The translations under genes were made by a program, and so were the position numbers. Shown here in pieces: positions 11,696-20,644 of a DNA stretch of 51,601 nucleotides. The first letter of the stretch is position 1. Every line of letters starts with the position of its first letter. Source of the DNA: Pseudaminobacter soli (ex Li et al. 2025) (GTDB lineage Bacteria; Pseudomonadota; Alphaproteobacteria; Rhizobiales; Rhizobiaceae); NCBI RefSeq assembly GCF_003012705.1, contig NZ_PXYL01000025.1:1-51601 (forward strand), in the 5' to 3' direction. The notes below the pieces were generated by a model that made no database searches, was not told the origin of the DNA, and saw only the letters and a list, made by a program, of their open reading frames with translations.

Positions 11696-13969
11696 TTACA
11701 GCGGGATGGCGCGGTCGTCGGCGAAGGTCTGCAACAGCCCGCGCATCGGCAGATCGACACGCGGCCCGCCGAGATTGTCCTCGAGGAACGCCTTGATCTC
11801 ATTCACCGGCAGTTCGGTCAGCATCGCCTTCACCGGGCCGATCGCGGCCGGCGACATCGAGATGGAGCGATAGCCGAGCCCGATCAAGGCCATGGCCGAG
11901 ATCGGCTTGCCGGCAAGCTCGCCGCACAGCGTCACCGGCGTGTGGTTGCGCCGGCCGGCGTCCGCAATGTGCTTGAGCACGCGCAGGAACGGCACTGACA
12001 ACGGGTCGAACCGGTCGGACAGCTGGGTGTTGCCGCGATCGGTAGCCATGACGAACTGGAACAAATCGTTCGAGCCGACCGAGACGAAATCCACCGACTT
12101 CATCAGCTCGTCGAGCTGCCACAGCAGTGAGGGCACCTCGACCATCGCACCGACCTTGAGGCTGGTCGGCAGCAGATGCGCGAAACGCGACAGATGCCGC
12201 ACCTCGCGGTCAATGATCTCGCGCGCCTGGGCGATCTCGGCAAGCTCGGTCACCATCGGCAGCATCAGCTTGAGCTCGCGCCCGCCGGCCGCCTTGAGCA
12301 GCGCGCGCACCTGCGAGCGCAGCAGGCCCGGCCGGTCCAGCGTCAGGCGGATGGCGCGCCAGCCGAGCGCGGGGTTTTCCTCATGCGCGGTGTTCTTGAA
12401 GTAAGGCAGCACCTTGTCGCCACCGATATCAATGGTGCGGAAAGTGACGGGCTTGCCCTGCGCGGCGTCGAGCACGTCGCGGTACAGCCCCTCCTGCGCC
12501 TCGGCGCGCGGGAAGGTCGAAGCCACCATGAACTGCAGCTCTGTGCGGAACAGGCCGATGCCGCCCGCGCCGGCTTCCGCCAGCTGCGGCAGGTCGACCA
12601 TCAGCCCGGCATTGATCAGGAGATCGACATGCACGCCGTCCTTGCTCTTGGATGGCTTGGTGCGCAGCTCGCGATAGAGCTCCTGCCGGCGTGCCCGGAA
12701 CCGCACCTTCTCGGCATAGGCGGCCTCGACATCCGACTGCGGACGCAATTGCAGCGTGCCGTCCTCGCCGTCGACGATGATGGCGTCGCCATTTTCGGCC
12801 ATCGACACGGCGCCCTTGGCCTGGCCAACCACCGGAATGCCCATGGCGCGGGCCACGATGACGACATGGCTGGTTGCCGTGCCGTCCTCCAGCACGAGGC
12901 CGCGCAGCTTTTCGCGAGGATAGTCCAGCATCTCCGCCGCGCCCATCGAGCGCGCGACGATGATCGCATCCTTGGGCAAGGTGGCGGCAACGTCTTCCGG
13001 CGCGCGGCCCATCAGCTGGCGCAGCAGGCGATTGGCGAGATCGTCGAAATCGCTCATCCGCTCGCGCAGATAAGGATCGGTCATGTGGAGCATGCGCGCG
13101 CGGGTGTCGCTCTGCACCTTTTCCACCGCCGCTTCCGCCGTCAGGCCGTTGCGGATCGCCTCTTCCAGCCGGCGCACCCAGCCGCGATCGTTGGCGAACA
13201 TGCGGTAGGCTTCCAGCACCTCGCGGTGCTCGCCCTCGAAGGCCACCTCGCGGCGCTCCAGCATGTCGTCGATCGATAACCTGAGCGAGCCGAGCGCGGT
13301 TTCGAGGCGGCGCAGCTCCTGGTCGCTGTTCTCGTTGAACAGGTTGGTCACCACGATGCGCGGCTCGTGCAGCACTACATGGCCGAGGCCGACGCCATCG
13401 TTGAAGGCCAGGCCCTTGATGGTCGCAGAGCGGCGCAGGTCGAGTTCGAGGCCGCCATGGCGCGACAGCCGCGCCAGGTCGCCGGTGGCGATCATCTCGG
13501 CGATCACCATGGCGGTGGTTTCCAGCGCCTCGAGTTCCTCGTCGCGATAGTGGCGCTTGGTGCGGTTCTGCACGACCAGAACGCCCAGCGTGCGCCCTGC
13601 CCTCAGCACCGGCACGCCGAGGAAGGAGTGGTAGATCTCCTCGCCCGTTTCCGGGAGATAGGCGAAGGCCGGGTGTTCCTGCGCGTTGGAAAGGTTGAGC
13701 GGCCGGGCGCTCGCGGCAATGGTGCCGACCAGACCCTGGCCGAGCCGCAGCTGGGCCAAGTGGACCGACCCGGGATTGAGACCTTCGGTGGCGTAGAGTT
13801 CGAGCACCGAGTCGGCGCGCAGCACGTAGAGCGAGCAGACTTCCGCCACCATGTTGGAGGCGATGTCGCGCACGATACGGTCGAGCCGCTCCTGCGGCTC
13901 GAGCGGCTCTGCCATGAGCTCGCGGAGCCGTTTCAACAGAACGCGGGGACCGCCAGCCGTGTCACGCAT
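11696..13969 (-). CDS. ptsP: Phosphoenolpyruvate-protein phosphotransferase of the nitrogen PTS (enzyme I-Ntr)
   Basis: PtsP takes phosphate from phosphoenolpyruvate and passes it to NPr and EIIA-Ntr, a regulatory chain linked to nitrogen, potassium and carbon control. The 757-residue protein starts with a GAF domain (about 20-165), which marks it as the Ntr form. The enzyme I domains follow. The phosphorylated histidine is H368 in the TATSHVVIVAR motif, and the PEP-binding TIM barrel fills the C-terminal half. The start is set at MRDTAGGPRV, where a GGAG lies 9 bases upstream, rather than at a frame extension to 14014. It lies 80 bases after lysC. Confidence 0.96.
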   Translation of the reverse strand: MRDTAGGPRVLLKRLRELMAEPLEPQERLDRIVRDIASNMVAEVCSLYVLRADSVLELYATEGLNPGSVHLAQLRLGQGLVGTIAASARPLNLSNAQEHPAFAYLPETGEEIYHSFLGVPVLRAGRTLGVLVVQNRTKRHYRDEELEALETTAMVIAEMIATGDLARLSRHGGLELDLRRSATIKGLAFNDGVGLGHVVLHEPRIVVTNLFNENSDQELRRLETALGSLRLSIDDMLERREVAFEGEHREVLEAYRMFANDRGWVRRLEEAIRNGLTAEAAVEKVQSDTRARMLHMTDPYLRERMSDFDDLANRLLRQLMGRAPEDVAATLPKDAIIVARSMGAAEMLDYPREKLRGLVLEDGTATSHVVIVARAMGIPVVGQAKGAVSMAENGDAIIVDGEDGTLQLRPQSDVEAAYAEKVRFRARRQELYRELRTKPSKSKDGVHVDLLINAGLMVDLPQLAEAGAGGIGLFRTELQFMVASTFPRAEAQEGLYRDVLDAAQGKPVTFRTIDIGGDKVLPYFKNTAHEENPALGWRAIRLTLDRPGLLRSQVRALLKAAGGRELKLMLPMVTELAEIAQAREIIDREVRHLSRFAHLLPTSLKVGAMVEVPSLLWQLDELMKSVDFVSVGSNDLFQFVMATDRGNTQLSDRFDPLSVPFLRVLKHIADAGRRNHTPVTLCGELAGKPISAMALIGLGYRSISMSPAAIGPVKAMLTELPVNEIKAFLEDNLGGPRVDLPMRGLLQTFADDRAIPL

Positions 13970-14049
13970 CAGGCGTCGCTCCAAAATAACGTTGGCCGGC
14001 GTGCATTGTGCCACACGCCGGCTAACACGCGGGACGAAAAATCGTCTGT

Positions 14050-15303
14050 CTACTGCTTATCGAGCCCGTAGACGGAATGCAAAGTCCGAACGGCAAGTTC
14101 AGTATAGGGGCCGTCGATCAGGATCGAGATCTTGATCTCGGAAGTGGTGATCGCGCGGATGTTGATGCCCTTGTCGGCCAGCGCCTTGAAGGCGGTGGCG
14201 GCAACGCCGGCGTGGCTGCGCATGCCGATGCCGATGACCGACACCTTGGCCATGCCCTCGTCGTGCTGCACGGCGTCGAAGCCGATCTCGGAATTGATCT
14301 TCGCGAGCACGGCCAGCGCCTTGGAGACGTCGCCCGACGGCACGGTGAAGGTCATGTCGGTCGACTTGCCGTCCTCGGAGATGTTCTGGACGATCATGTC
14401 GACATTGATGTTGGCTTCAGCCAGCGGCCCGAAGATGCCGGCGGCGACGCCCGGCCGGTCGGCGACGCGGCGCAGCGAAATCTGGGCCTCGTCCTTGGCG
14501 TAAGCGATTCCGGTGACGACCTGCTGTTCCACGATTTCATCCTCGTCGCAAATAAGCGTTCCGGGCGGATTGTCGAAATCCCCCATTCCTGGCGCATCCG
14601 GGTCCTCGAAGGAGGAGCGCACGAAGGTGCGCACGCGATGCACCATGGCAAGCTCGACCGAGCGCACCTGCAAGACCTTGGCGCCGAGCGAGGCCATTTC
14701 GAGCATTTCCTCGAAGGAGATCTTGCTCATGCGCCGCGCCTTGGGCTCGATGCGCGGGTCGGTAGTATAGACCCCGTCGACATCGGTGTAGATATCGCAG
14801 CGGTCGGCCTTCACGGCAGCGGCGATCGCCACAGCACTAGTGTCGGAGCCGCCACGGCCAAGCGTGGCAATGCGGTTGTCCGGGCCAAGACCCTGGAAAC
14901 CTGCAATGACGGCGACCTGCCCCTGCTTGAAGCGCTCGACCAGGAACGAACCGTCGATGTCGAGAATGCGGGCGGCGCCATGGGAGTTGTCGGTGCGGAT
15001 CGGGATCTGCCAGCCCTGCCAGGAGCGCGCGTTGACGCCGATGTTCTGCAGGGCAATGGCCAGCAGTCCGGCAGTCACCTGTTCGCCGGACGCGACTACG
15101 GCGTCATATTCGCGCGCATCGTGCATGGCAGAGGCTTCGCGGGTCCAGGCAACCAGCTCGTTGGTCTTGCCTGCCATGGCCGAAACGACCACGGCAACCT
15201 CGTGGCCGGCATCGACCTCGCGTTTGACGTGGCGGGCCACATTGCGGATGCGGCTGATGTCGGCGACGGAAGTTCCGCCGAATTTCATCACAATACGCGC
15301 CAT
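14050..15303 (-). CDS. lysC: Aspartate kinase
   Basis: Aspartokinase phosphorylates aspartate, the first step toward lysine, threonine, methionine and diaminopimelate. The 417-residue protein has the N-terminal amino-acid kinase fold beginning MARIVMKFGGTSVAD, with the KFGGTS nucleotide-binding motif. Two C-terminal ACT domains (about 265-417) probably give feedback control by lysine and/or threonine. The start at 15303 is fixed by the conserved N-terminus; upstream frame extension to 15594 runs through non-coding sequence. It heads the leftward block lysC-ptsP-prfA-prmC and is divergent from ubiG. Confidence 0.97.
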   Translation of the reverse strand: MARIVMKFGGTSVADISRIRNVARHVKREVDAGHEVAVVVSAMAGKTNELVAWTREASAMHDAREYDAVVASGEQVTAGLLAIALQNIGVNARSWQGWQIPIRTDNSHGAARILDIDGSFLVERFKQGQVAVIAGFQGLGPDNRIATLGRGGSDTSAVAIAAAVKADRCDIYTDVDGVYTTDPRIEPKARRMSKISFEEMLEMASLGAKVLQVRSVELAMVHRVRTFVRSSFEDPDAPGMGDFDNPPGTLICDEDEIVEQQVVTGIAYAKDEAQISLRRVADRPGVAAGIFGPLAEANINVDMIVQNISEDGKSTDMTFTVPSGDVSKALAVLAKINSEIGFDAVQHDEGMAKVSVIGIGMRSHAGVAATAFKALADKGINIRAITTSEIKISILIDGPYTELAVRTLHSVYGLDKQ

Positions 15304-15496
15304 GGAAACCGGTCGCCCTTCACACTGTCCCCAGGGCCTGTCACGGCACCGGAAAATCCAAACGAAAGCGCCACGGATTCCGGGGCGCCAAGTCGCGGCC
15401 TCCATAGCCAAAAGCTGGCTGTTTCGCAAGTCGCGCATTGCCGCGTCCGATATGCGGCAAAGCATACTGATGGCAGGTTCGCGAGAGCCTCTACCC

Positions 15497-15560
15497 CAAT
15501 CGTCATCCTCGGGCCGGAGCATGAGCGAAGCGAGTGCGGAGTTACGGCGACCCATGCCAG
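15497..15560. repeat. Probable fragment of a dispersed rhizobial intergenic repeat
   Basis: The block beginning CGTCATCCTCGGGCCGGAGC, with an AGCGAAGCGAG core, resembles short palindromic elements scattered between genes in Mesorhizobium. The second, complementary arm seems missing, so this would be a truncated copy. The match is from memory and needs a genome-wide search. Confidence 0.4.
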
Positions 15561-15620
15561 CTGCGCCAGAGCCGCCGCGGCGCAGAATGAGCATGAATCA
15601 CGGCCCATGGCGCCATGGCG

Positions 15621-15774
15621 CCCCCTCTCCGTCTCGGGCTTCGCCCGAGCCATCTCTCCCCGAGAGCGGGGCGAGGAACCGTCACCCGCCAAGGTCGCGA
15701 CCCCTCAGGACTTGGGTTCCTCGCCCCCATGAAATGGGGGAGAGGTGGCGCGCGAAGCGCGACGGAGAGGGGGG
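15621..15774. repeat. Large imperfect inverted repeat, RIME-like element
   Basis: Two arms of about 60 bases face each other: 15621-15680, starting CCCCCTCTCCGT and ending GCGAGGAACC, and 15715-15774, which is largely its reverse complement. Each arm holds further small hairpins, for example CTCGGGC TTC GCCCGAG (15633-15649) and CCCCCAT GAA ATGGGGG (15724-15740). Nested palindromes of this kind between genes are typical of rhizobial intergenic mosaic elements. Confidence 0.7.
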
Positions 15775-16149
15775 TGCGACGGCAGGAAACGGGGATGGAT
15801 TCCTGAGAATTCCAAGATTGACCCGATCTAACTCCCTGAAATCATTTGCGTCAAAAGAAAATCTTAGCTTCTTTTCTCCCCCACATTCGCGCCTCCCCCA
15901 TAATCCTCCCCATCGGCCTCACCGGGAACACGGGTCATGAACCGGATGAGCGTGGAGGGCGACGATGTCCGGGCTGGTGGCGCTAACGGTGGCGCTGCTG
16001 GATGATGAATCCCCAAGTCCGGGCCCAGGGTGTGGCTGGCCGCGCGAATGCGGAGGCGAACAAACCCAGGCAAGCGCATCGAACGGGCGGTCGAAGGGCC
16101 GCAAGATTTACCAAAACGAGCGCGTCCGACGACCGCCCGTCTTCCCAGG

Positions 16150-16180
16150 TTCCCTCATCCTGAGCATGTCGAAGGATGAC
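16150..16180. repeat. Short hairpin repeat
   Basis: The stretch contains CCTCATCCTGAGCATGTCG followed by AAGGATGAC, so TCATCCT can pair with AGGATGA. This motif recurs between genes in many alphaproteobacteria. It lies about 110 bases upstream of ubiG. Confidence 0.5.
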
Positions 16181-16293
16181 AATGGCCAGACGGCAAAAGC
16201 CGGGCGTGGCAAGGACGAAACGCGCGCGCAAAAAATGTTGCCTTGACAATCCGCGCCGCACCGCCGACTTCCTTGAAACGAAGGAGACGAGCC

Positions 16294-17046
16294 ATGCCCG
16301 AAGCCACGCGATCGACGATCGACACCGCAGAGGTGGAACGCTTTTCGGCCCTCGCCGCCGAATGGTGGAATCCGAACGGAAAATTCCGCCCTCTGCACAA
16401 GTTCAATCCCGTGCGACTGGCCTATGTGCGCGACCAGGTGGCCGCGCGCTTTGGCCGTGATTCGCATCAGGCGCGACCCTTCGAGGGCCTGCGCATCCTC
16501 GACATCGGCTGCGGCGGCGGCCTTCTGTGCGAGCCGATGGCCCGGCTTGGGGCCGAGGTCGTCGGCGCCGACGCCTCGGAGACCAATATCGAGGTGGCCA
16601 AGCTGCACGCGGCCGAATCCGGCGTGACCATCGACTATCGGGCCACCACCGCCGAAGCGCTGGCGGACGCCGGCGAAAAATTCGACGTGGTGCTCAACAT
16701 GGAAGTGATCGAGCACGTTTCGGACCCGCAGCTCTACATCACCAAAACCAGCGAACTGGTGAAGCCGGACGGCATCATGTTCGTGGCCACCATCAACCGC
16801 ACGCTGAAGGCGCTGGGCCTGGCGATTTTCGGCGCGGAATATGTGCTGCGCTGGCTGCCGCGCGGCACGCATCAGTTCAGCAAGCTGGTGCGGCCCGAGG
16901 AACTGGAGCAGATGCTGAGCAATGCCGGCATGATGATTACCGACCGCACCGGCGTCACCTACAACCCGCTTGCCGACCGCTGGCAGCGCTCCAGCGACAT
17001 GGACGTCAACTATATGGTGCTGACGGAGAAGCGGCGGGTCGCCTGA
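16294..17046 (+). CDS. ubiG: Ubiquinone biosynthesis O-methyltransferase
   Basis: UbiG performs both O-methylations of the quinone ring in ubiquinone synthesis. The 250-residue protein has the conserved N-terminal segment ([19 protein letters not shown]) of the family. The SAM-binding loop is DIGCGGG (70-76), followed by later class I methyltransferase motifs. The start at 16294 has AAGGAG at 16281-16286, 7 bases upstream, and is preferred over the frame extension to 16243. It is divergent from lysC and convergent with the DMT transporter gene, whose stop is 7 bases away. Confidence 0.97.
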   Translation: MPEATRSTIDTAEVERFSALAAEWWNPNGKFRPLHKFNPVRLAYVRDQVAARFGRDSHQARPFEGLRILDIGCGGGLLCEPMARLGAEVVGADASETNIEVAKLHAAESGVTIDYRATTAEALADAGEKFDVVLNMEVIEHVSDPQLYITKTSELVKPDGIMFVATINRTLKALGLAIFGAEYVLRWLPRGTHQFSKLVRPEELEQMLSNAGMMITDRTGVTYNPLADRWQRSSDMDVNYMVLTEKRRVA

Positions 17047-17053
17047 CGGGAAC

Positions 17054-17944
17054 TCAGGCCGCCCGCAACTGCGCCTTGGTGGTCATTACCAGACCGATGG
17101 AAATCAGCACGGCGCCCAGCCAGGTTTCGAGCCGGTAGCTTTCGCCGAGGAACAGCATGCCTGAAATCAGGCCGATGGCCGCGGCGACATAGCCGATCTG
17201 GCTGAGATAGACCGGCCCGCCCACCGCCTGCAGGCGGAAGAACACGGCAAACATCGCCGACGAGACGATCACCTGCGCCACCACCAGCCAGGGCACATCG
17301 GCGAGCGGGGCGAAGGGACTGCCGCCCGCGCTGGACGCAGCCGCCACCAGCAGCATCACCGCCGCCGCAAGATGGCTTCCCGCCGCCAGCTGGATCGGCC
17401 CGCTGCCCTTTGGCCAGTCGACCGTGCGGTAGACATTGCCGACCGCGAGGCTGACCGGGATCAGAAGGCCGGCGGCAACCCAGATGGGGTCTGCGGGCTG
17501 GCTCGCCTCCCCGCGCGTCGTCGCAACCACCAGCGCGCCGACGAAGCCGACGCCGATGCCGGCAAGGCCCAGCATGCTCGGCCGTCGCAGCTTCAGCATC
17601 AGCGAAAAAGCCAACGTGAACAGCGGCGACATGGTGAACATGATGCCGGTGAAGCCGACCCCGAGATGCGGGATGGATGCGAATAGCAGCAGGTTCGGGA
17701 TCGCATAGGACACCGCCGCCACGACCACGAAATAGCGCAGCTTGCGCCGGTCGAGGCCGATGCTGCCGCCGTTCGCCACCAGAGCCGAAAACAGCACCGC
17801 CCCCGCGCCGAAGGAGATGACGAAAGCCCAGATTGCCGGCGGAACGCCCGCCGCCGTCGCCATCTTGCCGAACGGCAAGGTGAGACCCAGCAACAGGCCG
17901 TTGACCAGCAGCAGGCCGATGGCCGAGTTCCAAAGAGCTTTCAT
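17054..17944 (-). CDS. DMT superfamily transporter, EamA type
   Basis: This 296-residue inner-membrane protein has about ten hydrophobic helices in two repeats, as in EamA-domain metabolite exporters. AAGGA lies 7 bases before the ATG at 17944. The substrate is unknown; relatives export amino acids, nucleobases or other small metabolites. It has no coupled neighbour: the DUF1178 gene lies 136 bases upstream, and ubiG converges on it. Confidence 0.88.
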   Translation of the reverse strand: MKALWNSAIGLLLVNGLLLGLTLPFGKMATAAGVPPAIWAFVISFGAGAVLFSALVANGGSIGLDRRKLRYFVVVAAVSYAIPNLLLFASIPHLGVGFTGIMFTMSPLFTLAFSLMLKLRRPSMLGLAGIGVGFVGALVVATTRGEASQPADPIWVAAGLLIPVSLAVGNVYRTVDWPKGSGPIQLAAGSHLAAAVMLLVAAASSAGGSPFAPLADVPWLVVAQVIVSSAMFAVFFRLQAVGGPVYLSQIGYVAAAIGLISGMLFLGESYRLETWLGAVLISIGLVMTTKAQLRAA

Positions 17945-18080
17945 CGCGCTTCCTTAATCGAATTCAGCGCGATCTGACCGAAAAACCGGCAAAGACGAAT
18001 GCGCCAGCAGGCGGGAATGTGAGGGGCAATGAAAGCGGCCCGCCCGGAACCCGAGGTCGGACGGGCCAGCCGGCATGAGT

Positions 18081-18506
18081 TCAGTTGCGATCGTCTGGAA
18101 ACACCGGCAGCGGCATGAAGTCGACGCCGTCATCGGCGAGGCTCTTTGCCTCGTCGGGTGTCGCCTCGCCATAGATGCCGCGCGCCTCGGTTTCGCCGAA
18201 GTGAATCTTGCGCGCCTCTTCGGCAAACTTATCGCCGACATAGTCGGAATTCTCGCGGATCTTTTCCGACAGCGCCTTGAGCTGCGCCAGCGCTTCGCGC
18301 TGCTGCGCGTTCACGGCGAGCGCGATCTTTTCCTGCTTGCGGCCGGTGGAAACGGCAGGCGCCATCAGCGCCTTTTCCACTTTGTGCGAGCCGCAGACAG
18401 GGCAATCGACGAGCTTGCGCTTCTTCTGCGCCTCAAAATCGTCATTGCTGCGGAACCACCCTTCGAACTCGTGGGCGTTATCGCAGGTAAGCGAAAAACT
18501 GATCAA
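18081..18506 (-). CDS. DUF1178 family protein
   Basis: The protein has 141 residues and unknown function. It begins with the conserved family pattern of a Cys and His followed by EFEGWFRSNDDF, then a CPVCGSHK segment at about residues 36-43, which suggests a small zinc ribbon. The C-terminal half is helical and acidic. The conserved N-terminus only fits a TTG start at 18506, with GGAG 9 bases upstream. That TTG shares bases with the TGA stop of the nitrilase gene (TTGA), so translation is probably coupled. The conserved neighbourhood with grxC and the nitrilase hints at a role in thiol or redox metabolism, which is inference. Confidence 0.88.
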   Translation of the reverse strand: MISFSLTCDNAHEFEGWFRSNDDFEAQKKRKLVDCPVCGSHKVEKALMAPAVSTGRKQEKIALAVNAQQREALAQLKALSEKIRENSDYVGDKFAEEARKIHFGETEARGIYGEATPDEAKSLADDGVDFMPLPVFPDDRN

Positions 18507-19372
18507 GATGCTGCTCCCCGCAGCGGCTCTCCCTCGTTCGCCGTCACGGAACTGACGGAGAATTCGCGTGCATTCTTCAGATTGGGGATCTTGCCGCGCG
18601 CGGCGGCCGACAGCGAGGTATCGATCTCGGCCACGATCACGCCCGGTTCTTCGTGGTCGGCCTCGGCGAGGACCCTGCCCCACGGGTCGATGATGATCGA
18701 GTGGCCATAGGTCTCGCGGCCGTCCTCATGCTTGCCGCCCTGTGCGGCCGAGATCATGAAAGCGCCGTTCTCGATGGCGCGGGCGCGCTGCAGCACATGC
18801 CAGTGCGCCTCGCCGGTCTGGCGCGTGAAGGCGGCCGGAGCGGTGATCACATTGGCGCCTGCAAGAGCCTCGGCGCGGAAAAGCTGCGGGAAGCGCACGT
18901 CGTAGCAGATGGCAAAGCCCAGCTTTGCAAACGGCAGATCGGCGACGACAGCCTGCGTGCCCGGCTCATAGGCCGACGATTCGCGCCAGCTCTCGCCGTT
19001 GTCGAGATCGACGTCGAACATATGGATCTTGTCGTAGGTGGCGACGGTCTTGCCTTCGGGCGAAAGCAGTAGCGCGCGGTTGGCCAGCTTGCCGTCCTCG
19101 CGCACGATCGCCGTCGAGCCGACATGGATGTAGATGCCGAGTTCGCGCGCAAGCCTGGCGGCGGTTGCGGCGACGAGGTCCTTGTCCTCGGTGGTGAAGG
19201 CCGTCTGCCGGGCCTCCGCGTCGCGCACCATGGCGCCGGTCATTTCCGGCGACTGCACATAGGTCGCGCCCTTGGCCGCCGCTTCCCGCACCAGTGCTTC
19301 GAAGGTCTCGGCATTCTTCTTCGGATCGGTGCCCGACCGCATCTGGATGGCGGCTGCCTTGAATTTGCTCAT
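18503..19372 (-). CDS. Nitrilase-superfamily amidohydrolase (Nit1/deaminated glutathione amidase-like)
   Basis: This 289-residue carbon-nitrogen hydrolase carries the full catalytic triad of the family: Glu43 (SPEMTG), Lys115 (YDKIHMFD) and Cys156 (AICYDVRFP). The ICYDVRFPQLFR and HMFDVD patterns are those of the Nit1 branch, whose best-known activity is removal of the amide from deaminated glutathione. The gene lies 24 bases after the glutaredoxin gene and overlaps the DUF1178 gene. This fits a metabolite-repair role around glutathione. Confidence 0.92.
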   Translation of the reverse strand: MSKFKAAAIQMRSGTDPKKNAETFEALVREAAAKGATYVQSPEMTGAMVRDAEARQTAFTTEDKDLVAATAARLARELGIYIHVGSTAIVREDGKLANRALLLSPEGKTVATYDKIHMFDVDLDNGESWRESSAYEPGTQAVVADLPFAKLGFAICYDVRFPQLFRAEALAGANVITAPAAFTRQTGEAHWHVLQRARAIENGAFMISAAQGGKHEDGRETYGHSIIIDPWGRVLAEADHEEPGVIVAEIDTSLSAAARGKIPNLKNAREFSVSSVTANEGEPLRGAAS

Positions 19373-19396
19373 GATCGTCTCCTCGGGGATCGGCGC

Positions 19397-19669
19397 TTAT
19401 GCCAGCGTTCCGGTGGCGAGCAGCCCGTCGAGCCGCCCCTGCGCATCCAGGTCATGCAGATCGTCGCAGCCGCCTACATGGAAGCTACCGACAAAAATCT
19501 GCGGGAAGGTAAACCGTCCGGAGCGCTCGATCATTTCCTGGCGCAGTTCCGGCGCGGAGGTCACATCGCGCTCCTGAAAGGCAACGCCCTTCTTTTCGAG
19601 CAAACGCTTGGCGGCGCTGCAGTAGCCGCACATGGCACGGGTATAGATCGTTACATCGACCATCATCAA
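19397..19669 (-). CDS. grxC: Glutaredoxin 3
   Basis: This small cytoplasmic dithiol glutaredoxin of 90 residues reduces disulfides with glutathione. It has the active-site motif CGYC (Cys14, Cys17) and the later glutathione-binding segments (FPQIFVGSFHVGGCDDL). Three ATG codons occur near the 5' end (19669, 19666, 19663); the sequence does not decide among them. It is followed closely by the nitrilase gene. Confidence 0.95.
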   Translation of the reverse strand: MMMVDVTIYTRAMCGYCSAAKRLLEKKGVAFQERDVTSAPELRQEMIERSGRFTFPQIFVGSFHVGGCDDLHDLDAQGRLDGLLATGTLA

Positions 19670-19796
19670 CGTTCCCGGCGCAATCCGTCCTGTTCGAGGC
19701 GCTCCCTCCGATCAAGCGAAAATGCGCAAACAAATCAAGCCGCCGACGCTCGATATGCTCCGAGAATGGGCATTCCGTGCGCCGGCTATCGTCAGT

Positions 19797-20570
19797 CTAT
19801 ATAGTCTCTGCCTTGCCGGGCCGGAAGTCCCCCGGCAGCACGCGCGCAAATGTCAGCACGTCGACCGCGCTGGCGCCTCCCTTCTTCAGCGCCTTTGCCA
19901 CGGCGCCGACGGTCGCCCCGGTGGTGTAGACATCGTCGACCACCAGCACTCGCCTGCCCCGCACCTCGATGTCGCGTTCGGGCGGCACGCGGAACGCGGC
20001 GCGCACATTGTCCTCGCGTTCTGCGCGCTGCAGCCCCACCTGCTGGCGCGTGACCTTGACGCGAACCAGCGCCATCGGCGCAAAAGGCAGGTCCGAGAGC
20101 TTTGCCACCACGCGGCCAAGCTCGGCCGACTGGTTGAAGCGCCGATGCAGGAAGCGTCGCCAATGCAGCGGCACCGGCACCACCACATCGGCATCGGCCA
20201 CCAGGTCAGCGCCGGCACGCAGCATCCAGCGCGCCATCCATGGCGCCAGATGCGTGCGGTCGGAATATTTCAGGCCCTGCACCAGCTGCCGGGCCACCCC
20301 CGAGTAGGAAACAGCCGCGCGCGCCCGCTCGAAGGGCGGCGGATTGGCAATGGCCTCGGCAGACAGGAAGCCAACCCCCATATCATGGGTGAAGGGCGTG
20401 CCCATCACCTCGCACCAGGGCTTTTCGAGAAAGCGCAGCTGCGGCCAGCAATGCGCACAAAGCGAGCCCGGCTGCGAGACATGTCGCCGGCAGCCGGCGC
20501 AGACCGGCGGAAACAGCACGCGCGCCGGCCAATCCAGCGCGGCAAGGGCAAGGCTCTTGAATTGCGGCAT
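19797..20570 (-). CDS. ComF family protein (phosphoribosyltransferase fold)
   Basis: The 257-residue product has an N-terminal zinc-finger segment with paired cysteines (CAGCRRHVSQPGSLCAHCW, about residues 25-43). The C-terminal PRTase domain has a PRPP-binding loop, VLVVDDVYTTGATVG. ComF proteins are linked to DNA uptake in competent bacteria, but in Rhizobiales the gene is a conserved neighbour of grxC and its role is not established. I place the start at MPQFKSLAL; a longer frame reaches 20645 but would overlap the divergent methyltransferase start. No clear Shine-Dalgarno site helps. Confidence 0.88.
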   Translation of the reverse strand: MPQFKSLALAALDWPARVLFPPVCAGCRRHVSQPGSLCAHCWPQLRFLEKPWCEVMGTPFTHDMGVGFLSAEAIANPPPFERARAAVSYSGVARQLVQGLKYSDRTHLAPWMARWMLRAGADLVADADVVVPVPLHWRRFLHRRFNQSAELGRVVAKLSDLPFAPMALVRVKVTRQQVGLQRAEREDNVRAAFRVPPERDIEVRGRRVLVVDDVYTTGATVGAVAKALKKGGASAVDVLTFARVLPGDFRPGKAETI

Positions 20571-20644
20571 CGGATCGGCCACGAGGTTCAGGCTGCTTGT
20601 CCGACCATAGGCTGGGCGCGGCCACAACATCAAGGATTTCGGCA

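Larger units (their letters stand above)
15304..16293. other. Gene-poor, repeat-rich intergenic region between lysC and ubiG
   Basis: These 990 bases contain no gene I can support; all open frames here are short or of unlikely composition. The stretch holds three blocks of palindromic repeat sequence, listed separately. The divergent promoters of lysC and ubiG must lie at its two ends, but no strong -35/-10 pair stands out. Confidence 0.6.

Noticed and set aside
15304-15594. N-terminal extension of aspartate kinase to 15594
   Set aside because: The family starts at MARIVMKFGGTS. The extension has unlikely composition and runs through intergenic sequence.
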